Shown one piece after another: positions 8,845 to 17,975 of a DNA stretch of 64,000 bases (position 1 is its first letter; each line of letters begins with the position of its first letter). The stretch spans positions 1-64,000 of the forward strand of contig CAMCVW010000014.1 in NCBI GenBank assembly GCA_945881915.1. The letters are read 5' to 3'. The notes under the pieces were generated by a model, which made no database searches, was not told the origin of the DNA, and saw nothing but the letters and a program-made list of their open reading frames with translations. This DNA is from Thermoflexus hugenholtzii JAD2 (lineage in GTDB: Bacteria > Chloroflexota > Chloroflexia > Chloroflexales > Roseiflexaceae). The position numbers were made by a program, and so were the translations under genes.

Positions 8845-9782
8845 AGATTGCAATCATCGGTGCAGGCGGAGTAGGGGCATATCTCGGGGCGGTGTTTTCG
8901 CGCGCTGGGCATCCGGTCGCACTGGTCGCACGTGGTGCACATGCCCATGCAATGGCGACAACCGGCATCACGGTACATTCCCGCTCCGACACCTGGGTCG
9001 CGCGCCCCGCCATGGTCACCGATGATGCCGCAACAGTGGGTGTGGCAGACGTCGTGATTGTCTGCCTCAAAACCTATCACCTCGATGCGTACCTCGCCAA
9101 CCTGCAATGTCTGATTGGGCCACGGACAGTCGTACTGACGTTGCAGAACGGCATCGATGCATATCGGAAAGTCGCTGAAACAGTCGGTGCGGAGCGAACG
9201 CTCCCCGGGGTCATCTATTGCGAGCTGAGTGTCGAGACTCCCGGTGTCATCCGCAGTGGCTTCGATCCGGTCCGCCTGATCTACGGTCCCATCCCGCCCC
9301 ACGTGCCATCGACCGTCGCACGAGCCTTCGCGCAGGCATGCCTGCAAACCGGGCTTCTTGCGACGTGCGGCGAAGACGGCCGGAGTGCCGTGTGGTCCAA
9401 AGCCATATTCGTCGCGGCTATGAGTGCCGTGACCACGGTTTCGGGAGTGAGTATGGGAACGCTCCACCGCGACCCCGAAGCAGGCATTCTCTTGACGGCT
9501 GCGCTCACCGAAGCACACGCAGTCGCTATTGCCGATGGGGTCACCTTTGCAGAAAATCCCGTCACTGCCGCACTCGCTATTGCCGCTGCAATGCCCGATG
9601 ACGCACATTCGTCAATGGCGCGCGATTATCGTGCTGGGAGACCAATCGAACTCGAGGCGTTGAGTGGTGCAATCGTGCATCGCGGTCGTACGCTGGGTGT
9701 GGCAACTCCGATCAATCACGCGTTGTATGCATTGTTGCGGCTGCGCGACGCGGCCCGTACTACCGAAGCGAGGATTCCATGA
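8841..9782 (+). CDS. panE: 2-dehydropantoate 2-reductase (ketopantoate reductase family)
   Basis: A 313-residue member of the ApbA/PanE family, which reduces ketopantoate to pantoate with NADPH for coenzyme A synthesis. The N-terminal dinucleotide motif GAGGVGAYLG, the LQNGID motif, a Lys in AVWSKAIF and a C-terminal helical domain (ARDYRAGRPIELEALSGAIV) are all typical. The GTG start at 8841 overlaps the preceding stop (GTGA) and has GGAGG 8 bases upstream. The end overlaps the next gene by ATGA. The family also contains reductases of other 2-keto acids, so the substrate is inferred. Confidence 0.85.
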   Translation: MKIAIIGAGGVGAYLGAVFSRAGHPVALVARGAHAHAMATTGITVHSRSDTWVARPAMVTDDAATVGVADVVIVCLKTYHLDAYLANLQCLIGPRTVVLTLQNGIDAYRKVAETVGAERTLPGVIYCELSVETPGVIRSGFDPVRLIYGPIPPHVPSTVARAFAQACLQTGLLATCGEDGRSAVWSKAIFVAAMSAVTTVSGVSMGTLHRDPEAGILLTAALTEAHAVAIADGVTFAENPVTAALAIAAAMPDDAHSSMARDYRAGRPIELEALSGAIVHRGRTLGVATPINHALYALLRLRDAARTTEARIP

Positions 9783-10588
9783 CGACAGTGCCGTGGGGAC
9801 GCTATACCGAGCTCCATCCCGATCGTATGGCCGAAATTCTGACCACCCACCCACTCGCCATATTGCCATGGGGCGCACTCGAATGGCATGGCTCCCACTT
9901 GCCTCTGGGTATGGACGGCATTGCAGCACAATACGTCGCCGATGCAGTCGTCACGCGTACGGGTGGAGTATTACTGCCGATGACGTGGTGGCCCATGACC
10001 ACGTTGCCGCATCGATTTTCTTTGGCGCTCAAAACCGCGACCCTGCTGCAAATGCTCGAAGACATGTACGAAAACCTGGCACGCGCTGGGTTTCGCCAGG
10101 TATTGCTGATCAGCGGACACTATGCCCAAGGGCATGAGATAGAGTTGATGAAGAGCGCTCAACGCGCATTCGAACAGCACGGTTTATTGGTGCTGACGCT
10201 GCCTCCGGCAGCGGTTGTCAACGAAGACTATCTCGATCATGCTGGCCGTTGGGAGACCGCACAGACGCTCGCGTTGCGCCCTGATCTCGTGCGCCTCGAG
10301 CGACTCGGTCTAGCGCCGTTACACCCACGTGATTGGGCGGTATTAGGTGAAGATCCACGCTCGGCAACTGCTGCAGAAGGGCAAAAACTGCTCGATGATG
10401 CGGTTTCGGGGATTGTGCACTGGGTCGAACGAATGCGACAAGCAGACGGTAAAACGTTCCTCGAAGAATTATATGCACGGCGCACTGCTGGCTATGCAGA
10501 CTATGCGGATGCATTCTTGCGCACTTCGTGGGAGCAAGCACTCAACGACTGGTGGCGCCAACGTACTGCCCCGGAGGAGAAAACCTAA
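9779..10588 (+). CDS. Creatininase-family metallo-amidohydrolase
   Basis: A 269-residue protein of the creatininase / FAPy-deformylase / MftE superfamily. The first metal motif GALEWHGSHLPLGMD (Glu, His, His, Asp) is intact, followed by a diverged SGHYAQGHE (usually NGHGGN) and HAGRWETA (usually HAGExET). Members hydrolyse cyclic or linear amides using two metal ions; the substrate here is unknown. The ATG overlaps panE by 4 bases and its stop overlaps the hisG start by 1 base (TAATG), so translation is coupled to hisG. A link to histidine synthesis is suggested only by position. Confidence 0.82.
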   Translation: MTTVPWGRYTELHPDRMAEILTTHPLAILPWGALEWHGSHLPLGMDGIAAQYVADAVVTRTGGVLLPMTWWPMTTLPHRFSLALKTATLLQMLEDMYENLARAGFRQVLLISGHYAQGHEIELMKSAQRAFEQHGLLVLTLPPAAVVNEDYLDHAGRWETAQTLALRPDLVRLERLGLAPLHPRDWAVLGEDPRSATAAEGQKLLDDAVSGIVHWVERMRQADGKTFLEELYARRTAGYADYADAFLRTSWEQALNDWWRQRTAPEEKT

Positions 10589-11589
10589 TGTCACTGCGTT
10601 TTGCTATTCCCTCTAAAGGATCGCTCTATGATGGCACTCTGCAGTTCTTCGAAAGCTGTGGTATGCGCATCGTGCGACCGAACCCGCGCCGCTATACCGC
10701 TGCAATATCTGCGTTACCCGGGGTCGAGGTGTTGCTTCATCGCCCTGCAGACATCGTCGATAAAGTCGCCGACGGGGAGATTGAGCTCGGTGTGTCGGGA
10801 CTTGACCTCGTCGAGGAACTCCGTGGCGACCGCGACGATCTGCTCGTCATCCAAGACGACCTCGGCTACGGCCGCTGTGAACTCGTATTGGCTGTACCAG
10901 AAGCATGGATCGATGTTCGCTCGTGGCGAGATTTGGCCGATTTGGCTGCCGAATTGCACGCTGCCGGGCGGACGCTCCGAATCGCCACCAAATATGGTGC
11001 GCTGATTCGTCGGTTCTGTCATAGCCACGGCATCAACTCGTTCCGCATTGTCGATTCGCAGGGAGCAACCGAGGCTGCCCCTGGGTTAGGGTATGCCGAT
11101 ATCATTGCCGACATCACCGAGACGGGAACGACGCTGCGTGACAACCAACTCAAAATCGTCGGTGGTCCCATCCTCAAATCACAGGCGTGCATCATCAGCT
11201 CCAAAAAGGCGCTCCGTAATTCCCCTGCGGCGGTGGCCACGCTCGAGACAATGATGGAAATGGTGGAAGCGCGCCGACGCGCACGCTCGGTTTTTCAAAT
11301 CACCGCCAACATACGCGGGGCCTCTGTCAGCGATGTGGGCGAACGCATCAATGCACGTCCTGATTTGGCTGGAGTCCAAGGCCCGACTATCGCGCCGGTG
11401 TGGCCGCATCACCCCGAAGCACAGGGGCTCTTCATGGTCACGCTGGTCATCCCGCAAGAGCATGTTTTGGCAGTGGTACGGCACCTCCGCACGCTCGGCG
11501 GCGACGCCATCGCGGTCACACCAGCCCAGTACTTTTTCACCGCACAGAGTGACACGTTTGCACGCATTATGCGTGATGTCAACGCATAA
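10588..11589 (+). CDS. hisG: ATP phosphoribosyltransferase, long form
   Basis: The first enzyme of histidine biosynthesis, joining ATP and PRPP to form phosphoribosyl-ATP. The product is 333 residues. The N-terminal catalytic domain begins RFAIPSKGSLY. The PRPP-binding loop is seen in ADIIADITETGTTLRDN near residue 170. The C-terminal portion (GPTIAPVW, VRHLRTLGGDAIAV) matches the regulatory HisG_C domain of long-form, histidine-inhibited enzymes. It is somewhat longer than the usual 290-300 residues. GGAGGAG lies before the ATG at 10588; the start is coupled to the preceding stop. Confidence 0.94.
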   Translation: MSLRFAIPSKGSLYDGTLQFFESCGMRIVRPNPRRYTAAISALPGVEVLLHRPADIVDKVADGEIELGVSGLDLVEELRGDRDDLLVIQDDLGYGRCELVLAVPEAWIDVRSWRDLADLAAELHAAGRTLRIATKYGALIRRFCHSHGINSFRIVDSQGATEAAPGLGYADIIADITETGTTLRDNQLKIVGGPILKSQACIISSKKALRNSPAAVATLETMMEMVEARRRARSVFQITANIRGASVSDVGERINARPDLAGVQGPTIAPVWPHHPEAQGLFMVTLVIPQEHVLAVVRHLRTLGGDAIAVTPAQYFFTAQSDTFARIMRDVNA

Positions 11590-11618
11590 TCGTCACCCCT
11601 GCGAGGCAAGGATTACAT

Positions 11619-12953
11619 ATGCCCATACCGATTTTTGAAGATTTGGCAAAAGCCCAAGCGACAATTCTCCGACGTGTCCCGTTCGATGAGGTAGAAGTCA
11701 CACAAGCACTCCTCGATGGGATCTATGAGCGGGTCGGTGAGCGTTTGACGCCGAGCCAAGTAGTCGAACGCATTGTCGCTGATGTCCGTCACAACGGCGA
11801 TGTCGCGCTGCGTGCTTGGAGTCTCAAGCTCGATGGCAGCGCTCCGCCCCACTGGGAAGTCCCGCGGGCGACTATCGAGGCGGCTTGGCACGCCCAACCC
11901 GTCGAACTGCAGGAGGCGCTGGCACTCGCTGCGACACAGATTCGTACATTCCATGCCAAACAACCCAAAGGCAGTTGGATGGACGTCGGCGCAGAAGGAA
12001 CACTCGGCCAGCTGGTCGTTCCCATGGAGCGTGTGGGTATCTACGTTCCGGGAGGCAGTGCCCCGCTGCCGTCGACGCTGTTGATGGCAGCGATTCCTGC
12101 ACGTGAAGCCGGCGTCGGCGAAATCATTGTCTGCTCCCCGCCTCAACGGGCCACCGGCGAAATCGCCGAGGTCGTCCTCGCTGCCGCTTACATTGCCGGT
12201 GTCGATCGCGTCATGCGCGTCGGTGGTGCACAAGCCATCGCAGCTATGGCATTTGGAACAGAGCAAATTCCCCAGGTCGATAAAATCGCAGGCCCAGGTA
12301 ACTTGTTTGTCGTGCTCGCCAAGCGTATGGTATATGGCGCGGTCGGCATCGAAAGCTTGCCCGGCCCTACCGAGACACTGGTCATCGCCGATGACCATGC
12401 CAATCCTGCCTACGTAGCGGCCGACCTGTTGGCACAAGCCGAGCACGTCCAGGCTGCTGCCATTCTGGTGACGACGAGCCAGAGATTGGCCGGTCAGGTA
12501 AAAAGCGAGCTGGCTCGCCAACTCGCTGCACTCCCCGATAGTCGCGATGCCGCCGAAACACTGGCCCTGCGTAGTGGCATCGTCGTCGTACCCGACATCA
12601 CAACCGCATTTGCGGTGAGCAATGCCTATGCACCCGAGCACCTCTGTCTCATCATCGACAACGCATGGGATTACCTCGGTTGGGTACGCAACGCCGGCGG
12701 TGTGTTTATCGGCGAGCGTTCTTTTGAGGTATTGGGTGACTATATCGCAGGCCCGTCACACATCATGCCTACCGGAGGGACTGCGCGCTATGCGGCGCCG
12801 GTGAACGTCGACGACTTCCGCAAAATAATTTCGGTCATCGGGCTGAACGATCATGCGTTACGCCGGATCGGACCCGCAGCCGTACGCTTAGCTCGCGCCG
12901 AAGGGTTGCATGCCCATGCAGCAGCGGTGCAGATTCGCCTCGATGATATGTAA
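11619..12953 (+). CDS. hisD: Histidinol dehydrogenase
   Basis: A 444-residue zinc enzyme for the last two steps of histidine synthesis (histidinol to histidine with NAD). Family motifs are clear: YVPGGSAPLPSTLLM, ARVGGAQAIAAMAFGTE-like, KIAGPGNLFVVLAKR, GPTETLVIAD, LLAQAEHVQAAA and AGPSHIMPTGGTARY. The length is typical. It lies 29 bases after hisG with GCGAGG upstream of the ATG, in the same operon. The normal order hisG-hisD supports the assignment. Confidence 0.96.
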   Translation: MPIPIFEDLAKAQATILRRVPFDEVEVTQALLDGIYERVGERLTPSQVVERIVADVRHNGDVALRAWSLKLDGSAPPHWEVPRATIEAAWHAQPVELQEALALAATQIRTFHAKQPKGSWMDVGAEGTLGQLVVPMERVGIYVPGGSAPLPSTLLMAAIPAREAGVGEIIVCSPPQRATGEIAEVVLAAAYIAGVDRVMRVGGAQAIAAMAFGTEQIPQVDKIAGPGNLFVVLAKRMVYGAVGIESLPGPTETLVIADDHANPAYVAADLLAQAEHVQAAAILVTTSQRLAGQVKSELARQLAALPDSRDAAETLALRSGIVVVPDITTAFAVSNAYAPEHLCLIIDNAWDYLGWVRNAGGVFIGERSFEVLGDYIAGPSHIMPTGGTARYAAPVNVDDFRKIISVIGLNDHALRRIGPAAVRLARAEGLHAHAAAVQIRLDDM

Positions 12954-13000
12954 TTGGTTCGCTTGTATTCGCTATTAGGAAGAACAAAAGAGGTCACACT

Positions 13001-13261
13001 ATGTCAGGTTTCGTAGGAACATTTGTGTTGTTGCTGGTACAGGCGTTGAACTACGCTATCTTCGCGCGGGTTATCTTGTCGTGGGTCGACCAGCCAGGGG
13101 CATGGCAAGTGACACGCATCATTCGTGACATCACCGAACCCATTCTCGGACCGTTGCGTCGTGTGATTCCAATGATGGGCATGATGGACTTCACCCCCAT
13201 CGCGGCAATTTTGTTGCTGCAAGTCATCGAAGGGCTCGTCAGACAGGCTGTTGGGCGATGA
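13001..13261 (+). CDS. YggT family integral membrane protein
   Basis: An 86-residue protein with two hydrophobic segments (about 5-28 and 63-80). The conserved YggT signature ILSWVDQPG, then TEPILGPLRRVIP and DFTPIAAILLLQ, is present. The family is linked to cell division or osmotic functions in plastids and bacteria, without a defined activity. It follows hisD by 47 bases and overlaps the next gene by ATGA. Confidence 0.88.
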   Translation: MSGFVGTFVLLLVQALNYAIFARVILSWVDQPGAWQVTRIIRDITEPILGPLRRVIPMMGMMDFTPIAAILLLQVIEGLVRQAVGR

Positions 13262-14874
13262 GTGCCGATTCCCGCCTGACCAAATTACCGGTCATTGTGA
13301 CCCTTGCGGGGGCTGGCACACTGGCGATCGAAATGGTCGCTCCCAGATTACTTGCACCTGCATTCGGGACATCCCAACCCATCTGGGCAGCGGTCATCGG
13401 AATGACATTGTTGTACCTGGCTATCGGCTACCACCTTGGTGGCCGATGGGCAGATGGGGCACGCGGTGCAGAGGTAGACACGGTCTCACGCATAATTGTG
13501 TGGGCGGGTGTCGCCACAGCGCTGATCGCCCCGCTTGCACCGCCGCTCATCTCGGGGGCACGTCTGGCATTGCAGTCTTTGGCAGTGGGCAGTTTTGTCG
13601 GTGCGTTGATTGTCGCGTTGGTTTTGTTCGCCACACCGGTGATTTTGTTAGCAGCGGTGTCGCCGTTTATCAGTCGCTTAGCGTTGACGGTCACCGACCC
13701 CAGTCACGTTGGGCGTGTTTTGGGGCGCTTTTCTATGTATGCCACCGTCGGCTCACTGGCAGGGACTTTTCTCTCAGCGCTCTGGCTCATCCCAACGTTG
13801 GGGACAAGTCTTTCACTGCTGACCATAGCGGGTCTGCTGATTGTCTTGGGGACATGGGCCGGCAATTCGCCGCGCCGTGCCTTGTGGCTGCTGCTCGTGT
13901 GTGCATTAATCGGTTGGCGGCTCATCACCGGTCCAGCGCCGTTGGCTGCAGGTTGCGTCGGTTGTACGGTCCAGCAGACCATCGAATCAGGCAATAATAC
14001 GATTCAGGTCGCCACCCGACCGCATGCGGTGCATGGCATGCAGACGTTATTGTTGCTGAACGAAGGAATGGCCATCCATTCCGTCAGTAACGCGGCCGGG
14101 ATGCGCACCGGAGAAGCAGTAGATATGCTGACAGATGGCGGTCCGTGGGATTACTTCGCCGTTGCGCCGTATGTCTTGCCACAGCAAGACGTCCGTTCCA
14201 TCAAGCGCATGGCGATGATTGGTTCTGCAGCAGGAACTGGAACTGCACAGTTCTTGGCTATCCATGGACCGGACGCCGAGGTCGATGCCATCGAAATAGA
14301 TCCCGCCATCGTCGCAGTTGCCCGACAATCATTCGGTATGAATGACAGTGCAACCCCGGGTGGTAACCCAAATTACCGTGTGCACGTCGCCGATGGCCGA
14401 ACCTGGCTGGCGGCACAGATCGGCACGTACGATATCATCGGTGTGGATGCCTACCATCAGCCCTACATCCCGTTCCACCTGACGACCGTTGAATTCTTCG
14501 AGATGGCCAAAGCACACCTCACGCCCAATGGAGCGGTGGTGCTCAACGCAGGCCTCGGTGCCAATGGCGACATTCGTTTAGCACAGGCATTGGCGACTAC
14601 CATGCGTCGCGTTTTCACCAGCGTATTTGTGCTCGAAACCGCAAGTTACGGTAACTGGATGCTCATCGGGACGATTGCACATATCGGCGATGGGGCGGCG
14701 AATTTTGCGGCGAACTATCAGACGATGGGTAACCCTGCCATGCGTCAGGTTATGGAAAAAACCCAAGGATTCCCGTTTTTGCAGAGTGACGACGGTCCCC
14801 TAGTGCTCTACGACGACCACGCCCCCGTCGAAAAACTCGTCGACGAGATGATCTTCGGCACCATCATTCAATAA
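13258..14874 (+). CDS. Membrane-anchored spermidine synthase-like fusion protein
   Basis: A 538-residue two-part protein. Residues 1-215 form about seven membrane helices (starting near VTLAGAGTLAIEMVAPRLL, the usual motif of this fused family). Residues about 230-538 form a Rossmann aminopropyltransferase-like domain with GSAAGTGTAQF, EIDPAIVAVAR, ADGRTWL and a YHQPYIPFHLTTVEFF segment. The fused-MFS spermidine synthase family is widespread in environmental bacteria. Polyamine synthesis is not demonstrated, and the catalytic Asp context (GVDAYHQPY) differs from the classical D.TDP. It is coupled to yggT by ATGA. Confidence 0.82.
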   Translation: MSADSRLTKLPVIVTLAGAGTLAIEMVAPRLLAPAFGTSQPIWAAVIGMTLLYLAIGYHLGGRWADGARGAEVDTVSRIIVWAGVATALIAPLAPPLISGARLALQSLAVGSFVGALIVALVLFATPVILLAAVSPFISRLALTVTDPSHVGRVLGRFSMYATVGSLAGTFLSALWLIPTLGTSLSLLTIAGLLIVLGTWAGNSPRRALWLLLVCALIGWRLITGPAPLAAGCVGCTVQQTIESGNNTIQVATRPHAVHGMQTLLLLNEGMAIHSVSNAAGMRTGEAVDMLTDGGPWDYFAVAPYVLPQQDVRSIKRMAMIGSAAGTGTAQFLAIHGPDAEVDAIEIDPAIVAVARQSFGMNDSATPGGNPNYRVHVADGRTWLAAQIGTYDIIGVDAYHQPYIPFHLTTVEFFEMAKAHLTPNGAVVLNAGLGANGDIRLAQALATTMRRVFTSVFVLETASYGNWMLIGTIAHIGDGAANFAANYQTMGNPAMRQVMEKTQGFPFLQSDDGPLVLYDDHAPVEKLVDEMIFGTIIQ

Positions 14875-14909
14875 AAACTTGCGTGGCAGGTGACCACGGA
14901 CGGAGTGTC

Positions 14910-15830
14910 ATGCTGATTCGCGCGTTCATCGATGTGTTGCTCCCCATTGTGGTTGTGGTATTTGCTGGGTATGTACTCAAACGATATTTGCCGATTGACA
15001 CGCGATCGCTCAACCGGATGAGTATGTATGCGCTCAGTCCGGCGTTGATTTTTATCACGATAATAAAAATCCAAATCCCGGGCACCGAGGTGTTTCGCAT
15101 TTCGCTGACATCCGTTGCGGTGTGCTTGGGTGCAGGGCTGGTGGCATACCTCATCGCCCGCATCCGCAAAACTGACGCGCCGTCGACCGCGGCCCTCTTA
15201 TTGACCACGATGTTCATGAATTCGGGCAACTATGGATTGCCCACGGCGCAATTTGCATTTGGGCAGGCGGGTCTCGATCGCGCGCTCCTGTACTTCATCG
15301 CACAGGCCATCATGGCCCAGACGATGACCATTGCTATTGCGCAGGCCGGCAATTCGGATTGGAAGACCGGACTCAAACAAATCCTCAAAATGCCCCCCAT
15401 CTATGCAGTCGCCAGCGCACTCGTATTGCGCTGGTTTGGAGTGACCCTCGAAGCACCCAACGTCCTGGGGTCCGTTTTGCACGGCATCGATTTGATTTCG
15501 CAGTCGACGTTGCCGTTGTTATTGATGCTGCTCGGGATGCAACTCGCCCAAGAGACCGTTATCGAGGATGTCCCGCTGACCAGTATTGCCGTAGGAATCC
15601 GCCTGCTCGTTTCTCCTGCTATTGCCTATGCGGCGGCAGTGATGCTCGAACTCGACCCACTTGCCACCAAAGTCGTCGTGCTCCAGGCCAGTATGCCCAC
15701 AGCAGTAAATATGGTGTTGTATTCGCTCGAGTTTAACGCGCGCCCCAAGTTCGTTGCGGGAACGGTGGTCATCACAACGCTCTTGAGTGTGGTCACGTTG
15801 ACGATTTTATTGACGGTCATGGGTGTGTAA
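14910..15830 (+). CDS. AEC family transporter (auxin efflux carrier-like permease)
   Basis: A 306-residue membrane protein with about ten hydrophobic helices. It shows the AEC pattern of LLPIVVVVFAGYVLKRYLP at the N-terminus, a mid-protein MFMNSGNYGLPTAQFAFG motif and the late MPTAVNMVLYSLEF motif. Relatives export organic anions such as malate. The ATG at 14910 is preferred to GTG at 14883 because GGAG lies just upstream of it. It is the last gene of the plus-strand run, followed by a strong hairpin at 15863-15904. Confidence 0.87.
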   Translation: MLIRAFIDVLLPIVVVVFAGYVLKRYLPIDTRSLNRMSMYALSPALIFITIIKIQIPGTEVFRISLTSVAVCLGAGLVAYLIARIRKTDAPSTAALLLTTMFMNSGNYGLPTAQFAFGQAGLDRALLYFIAQAIMAQTMTIAIAQAGNSDWKTGLKQILKMPPIYAVASALVLRWFGVTLEAPNVLGSVLHGIDLISQSTLPLLLMLLGMQLAQETVIEDVPLTSIAVGIRLLVSPAIAYAAAVMLELDPLATKVVVLQASMPTAVNMVLYSLEFNARPKFVAGTVVITTLLSVVTLTILLTVMGV

Positions 15831-15862
15831 TAGGTTGTCGGTCAGAAGATGATGGTGGGATG

Positions 15863-15904
15863 ATACAGCGACGCTCCGAGGTAATCCTCGGAGCGTCGCT
15901 GTAT
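15863..15904. terminator. Long perfect hairpin between convergent genes
   Basis: A 19-bp perfect stem (starting atacagcgacgctccgagg) with a 4-base loop lies between the AEC gene (plus) and xseB (minus). Neither side has a T-run, so it is either a bidirectional terminator of weak type or an RNA-stabilising structure. The rest of 15905-16055 shows nothing recognisable. Confidence 0.6.
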
Positions 15905-16055
15905 GCAGTAGCCAGGAACCTCATCGGTCTATTTTCTCGACAAACCATCCGAAGAAAACGGGTAACGGTGTACCCGTCCATTCAGCAGGTGGATTTGAAT
16001 GCAGCACGAGTCAAATGGTATGTTCTCCTGGGATTCCAAAAATGCGCGTTGCATC

Positions 16056-16247
16056 CTACTGTTCGCCACTGATTTCCTTGAGGCGGTATTGGGCTTGTTC
16101 GAGCAACGTTCGTGATTGTTCAACGAGGGCCGCGCCACGTTGGTAGAGGGCGAGCGAGGCTTCGAGCGACAAATCATTTTGTTCGAGCTGGGCTGCGATG
16201 GATTCTATGTCGCGTAGCATGGCTTCGAGCGATGGTTTTTCGGTCAT
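16056..16247 (-). CDS. xseB: Exodeoxyribonuclease VII small subunit
   Basis: A 63-residue helical subunit of exonuclease VII. It has the typical pattern SLEAMLRDIESIAAQLEQND, LSLEASLALYQRGAALV and LEQAQYRL. It pairs with the large XseA subunit encoded 4 bases upstream. The ATG at 16247 is chosen from family length and position after xseA; longer frames run back into xseA. Confidence 0.93.
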   Translation of the reverse strand: MTEKPSLEAMLRDIESIAAQLEQNDLSLEASLALYQRGAALVEQSRTLLEQAQYRLKEISGEQ

Positions 16248-16251
16248 GGTG

Positions 16252-17418
16252 CTACTCCGTTGTGTGTGCCGGCAAATAGCCGTCGGCGTACTGAATGGTA
16301 ATGGGAGTGTGAGCCGGGGTGCCCAATGCACTGCGAATAATCGTTCCGTCGGCCGTGCGCACAATGGCATAGCCACGTTCGAGCACAGCGGCAGGATCGA
16401 GCGCATCAATCCGCACCGCCTGCTGTTCGAGCAAGGCGCGGCGTTGTTGCACAATCGATCTCATCGCACGATGCAACCGTTGTGACGCATACCCGAGCTG
16501 GGTGTGCATGGTGGCGATACGCACTGCCGGTGCAGCGCGGAGTAGTCTGGCACTGGCATCATCGAGACGCATCTCGAGTTCGGCAGCGGTATTTGCGACG
16601 TGCAGTGTCATCGTATAACGCAGATTGGCAAGGTGTTGGAGCAAATCGGTACGGTTGGGTGTGGCCGTTGCTGCTGCGTAGGTCGGTGTAGCGGCGCGCA
16701 CATCAGCGACCACATCGATGAGTGTCGTGTCGACCTCATGGCCGACGCCGCTGACAACGGGAACTGGTGACCGTAGGACGGCTTTGGCGACGACTTCGCT
16801 GTTGAATGCAGCCAAATCTTCTGAGCCTCCACCGCCACGCACGACGAGGATGACATCGAGCGCTTCGGCGTACAACAATTCGAGGGCTGCTTCGATTTCA
16901 CTCGGCGCAGATTGACCTTGGACGCTACAGTGGGCGAGCACGAGTTCGACGCAGGGGTAGCGGTTCTGGATGGTTGAGAGCACATCCTGCAGGGCTGCTC
17001 CCGTACGCGACGTGGCAATACCAATGCGTCGTGGGAATGCTGGCAGTGGCCGTTTGCGAGTGACTGTCGCATAGTGTGCCATCAAGCGTTCGAGCTCGAT
17101 TGCCCGTGCGTCGGTCCCAATCGGACGGATATCATCGATGAAAAACTGGACTTTGGCATTCGCCTGATAAAAATCTATACGCCCGTGCAAGTGCACTACC
17201 GAACCAGGTGTCGGTGCGGTCAACCGAATGGCCGAAGATTTCCAGACAGTTGCGGGCATCGATACATTGCCTTCAGCCAAGGAGATGTACCAATGCCCGT
17301 TGGAATGTTTGTTGATGCTGACAATCGTCGCTTCGACCCAAATGTCACGCAGCAGCTGGTCATTGAGCAACGACTTGACAATCTGTGCTATGTGCGATAG
17401 AGGCGTCGGGCGAATCAC
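16252..17418 (-). CDS. xseA: Exodeoxyribonuclease VII large subunit
   Basis: A 388-residue catalytic subunit that degrades single-stranded DNA to oligonucleotides. An N-terminal OB-fold begins TPLSHIAQIVKSLL and includes WVEATIVSINKHSNGHWYISL. The catalytic domain has RIGIATSRTGAALQDVLSTI, RGGGGSEDLAAFNSE and SGVGHEVDTTLID. A coiled-coil region and a C-terminal LERGYAIV motif follow. The start is GTG at 17418, overlapping the accB stop by 1 base (TAGTG). Confidence 0.95.
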   Translation of the reverse strand: MIRPTPLSHIAQIVKSLLNDQLLRDIWVEATIVSINKHSNGHWYISLAEGNVSMPATVWKSSAIRLTAPTPGSVVHLHGRIDFYQANAKVQFFIDDIRPIGTDARAIELERLMAHYATVTRKRPLPAFPRRIGIATSRTGAALQDVLSTIQNRYPCVELVLAHCSVQGQSAPSEIEAALELLYAEALDVILVVRGGGGSEDLAAFNSEVVAKAVLRSPVPVVSGVGHEVDTTLIDVVADVRAATPTYAAATATPNRTDLLQHLANLRYTMTLHVANTAAELEMRLDDASARLLRAAPAVRIATMHTQLGYASQRLHRAMRSIVQQRRALLEQQAVRIDALDPAAVLERGYAIVRTADGTIIRSALGTPAHTPITIQYADGYLPAHTTE

Positions 17419-17918
17419 TAGGCGTTCGGTTCAATAATCATCAACGGCTGACCGAATTCGACCGGCTGGCCATTTTTGACGAGAATTTTGAGAATGCGAC
17501 CCGCAACGTCGGATTCGATTTCGTTCATCATCTTCATGGCTTCGACTATACACAAGCGATCACCGGATTTGACCACATCGCCTTCGCTGACGAATGGTGG
17601 GTCTTTGGGGGTCGGGGTCGCATAGTATGTGCCCACCATCGGTGAAGTGATGGTATGACCGCTGATTATGGGCTCCGCAGCAACCGCTGGTGCAGTAGCA
17701 GTGCTACCGGGGGCTGCCGATGGCTGCATCTGGAGCATGTGTGGCATGGACGATTGCATCATCACAGGAGCAACCGGCGCATGACCACGTTTGATGCGCA
17801 GACGTGATTCTCCGCGTTCGATCGATAGTTCGTGGATCTCGTTTTCTTTGACGAGCTTCAATAGTTCACGAACCTCGTCGATAGCGAATGCGTCGGTGTT
17901 GTGCGATTCGTTGCCCAT
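17418..17918 (-). CDS. accB: Biotin carboxyl carrier protein of acetyl-CoA carboxylase
   Basis: A 166-residue carrier that brings carboxyl-biotin from biotin carboxylase to the transferase for malonyl-CoA synthesis. The C-terminal biotinyl domain has the VEAMKMMNEI motif, whose Lys is biotinylated. The N-terminal EVRELLKLVKENEIHELSIERGESRLRI segment is typical, joined by a Pro/Ala/Met-rich linker. CGGAG lies before the ATG. No accC is adjacent; instead it is followed by xseA and xseB. A TGGTATAAT promoter lies upstream. Confidence 0.94.
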   Translation of the reverse strand: MGNESHNTDAFAIDEVRELLKLVKENEIHELSIERGESRLRIKRGHAPVAPVMMQSSMPHMLQMQPSAAPGSTATAPAVAAEPIISGHTITSPMVGTYYATPTPKDPPFVSEGDVVKSGDRLCIVEAMKMMNEIESDVAGRILKILVKNGQPVEFGQPLMIIEPNA

Positions 17919-17959
17919 ATGCTCCGTTACTCCACAATGATGAATAAGTGACTATGCGT

Positions 17960-17968
17960 ATTATACCA
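17960..17968 (-). promoter_or_regulatory. Extended -10 promoter of accB-xseA-xseB
   Basis: The minus strand reads TGGTATAAT, 41 bases before the accB ATG and downstream of the aroQ stop. No good -35 is visible, as expected for an extended -10 promoter. Confidence 0.55.
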
Positions 17969-17975
17969 CCCTGCA

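Noticed and set aside
8694-9608. 304-codon minus-strand frame over panE, rich in Cys and His
   Set aside because: Shadow frame; its composition comes from the complement of GC-rich codons in panE.
11613-12641. 342-codon minus-strand frame over hisD
   Set aside because: Antisense shadow of hisD with skewed composition.
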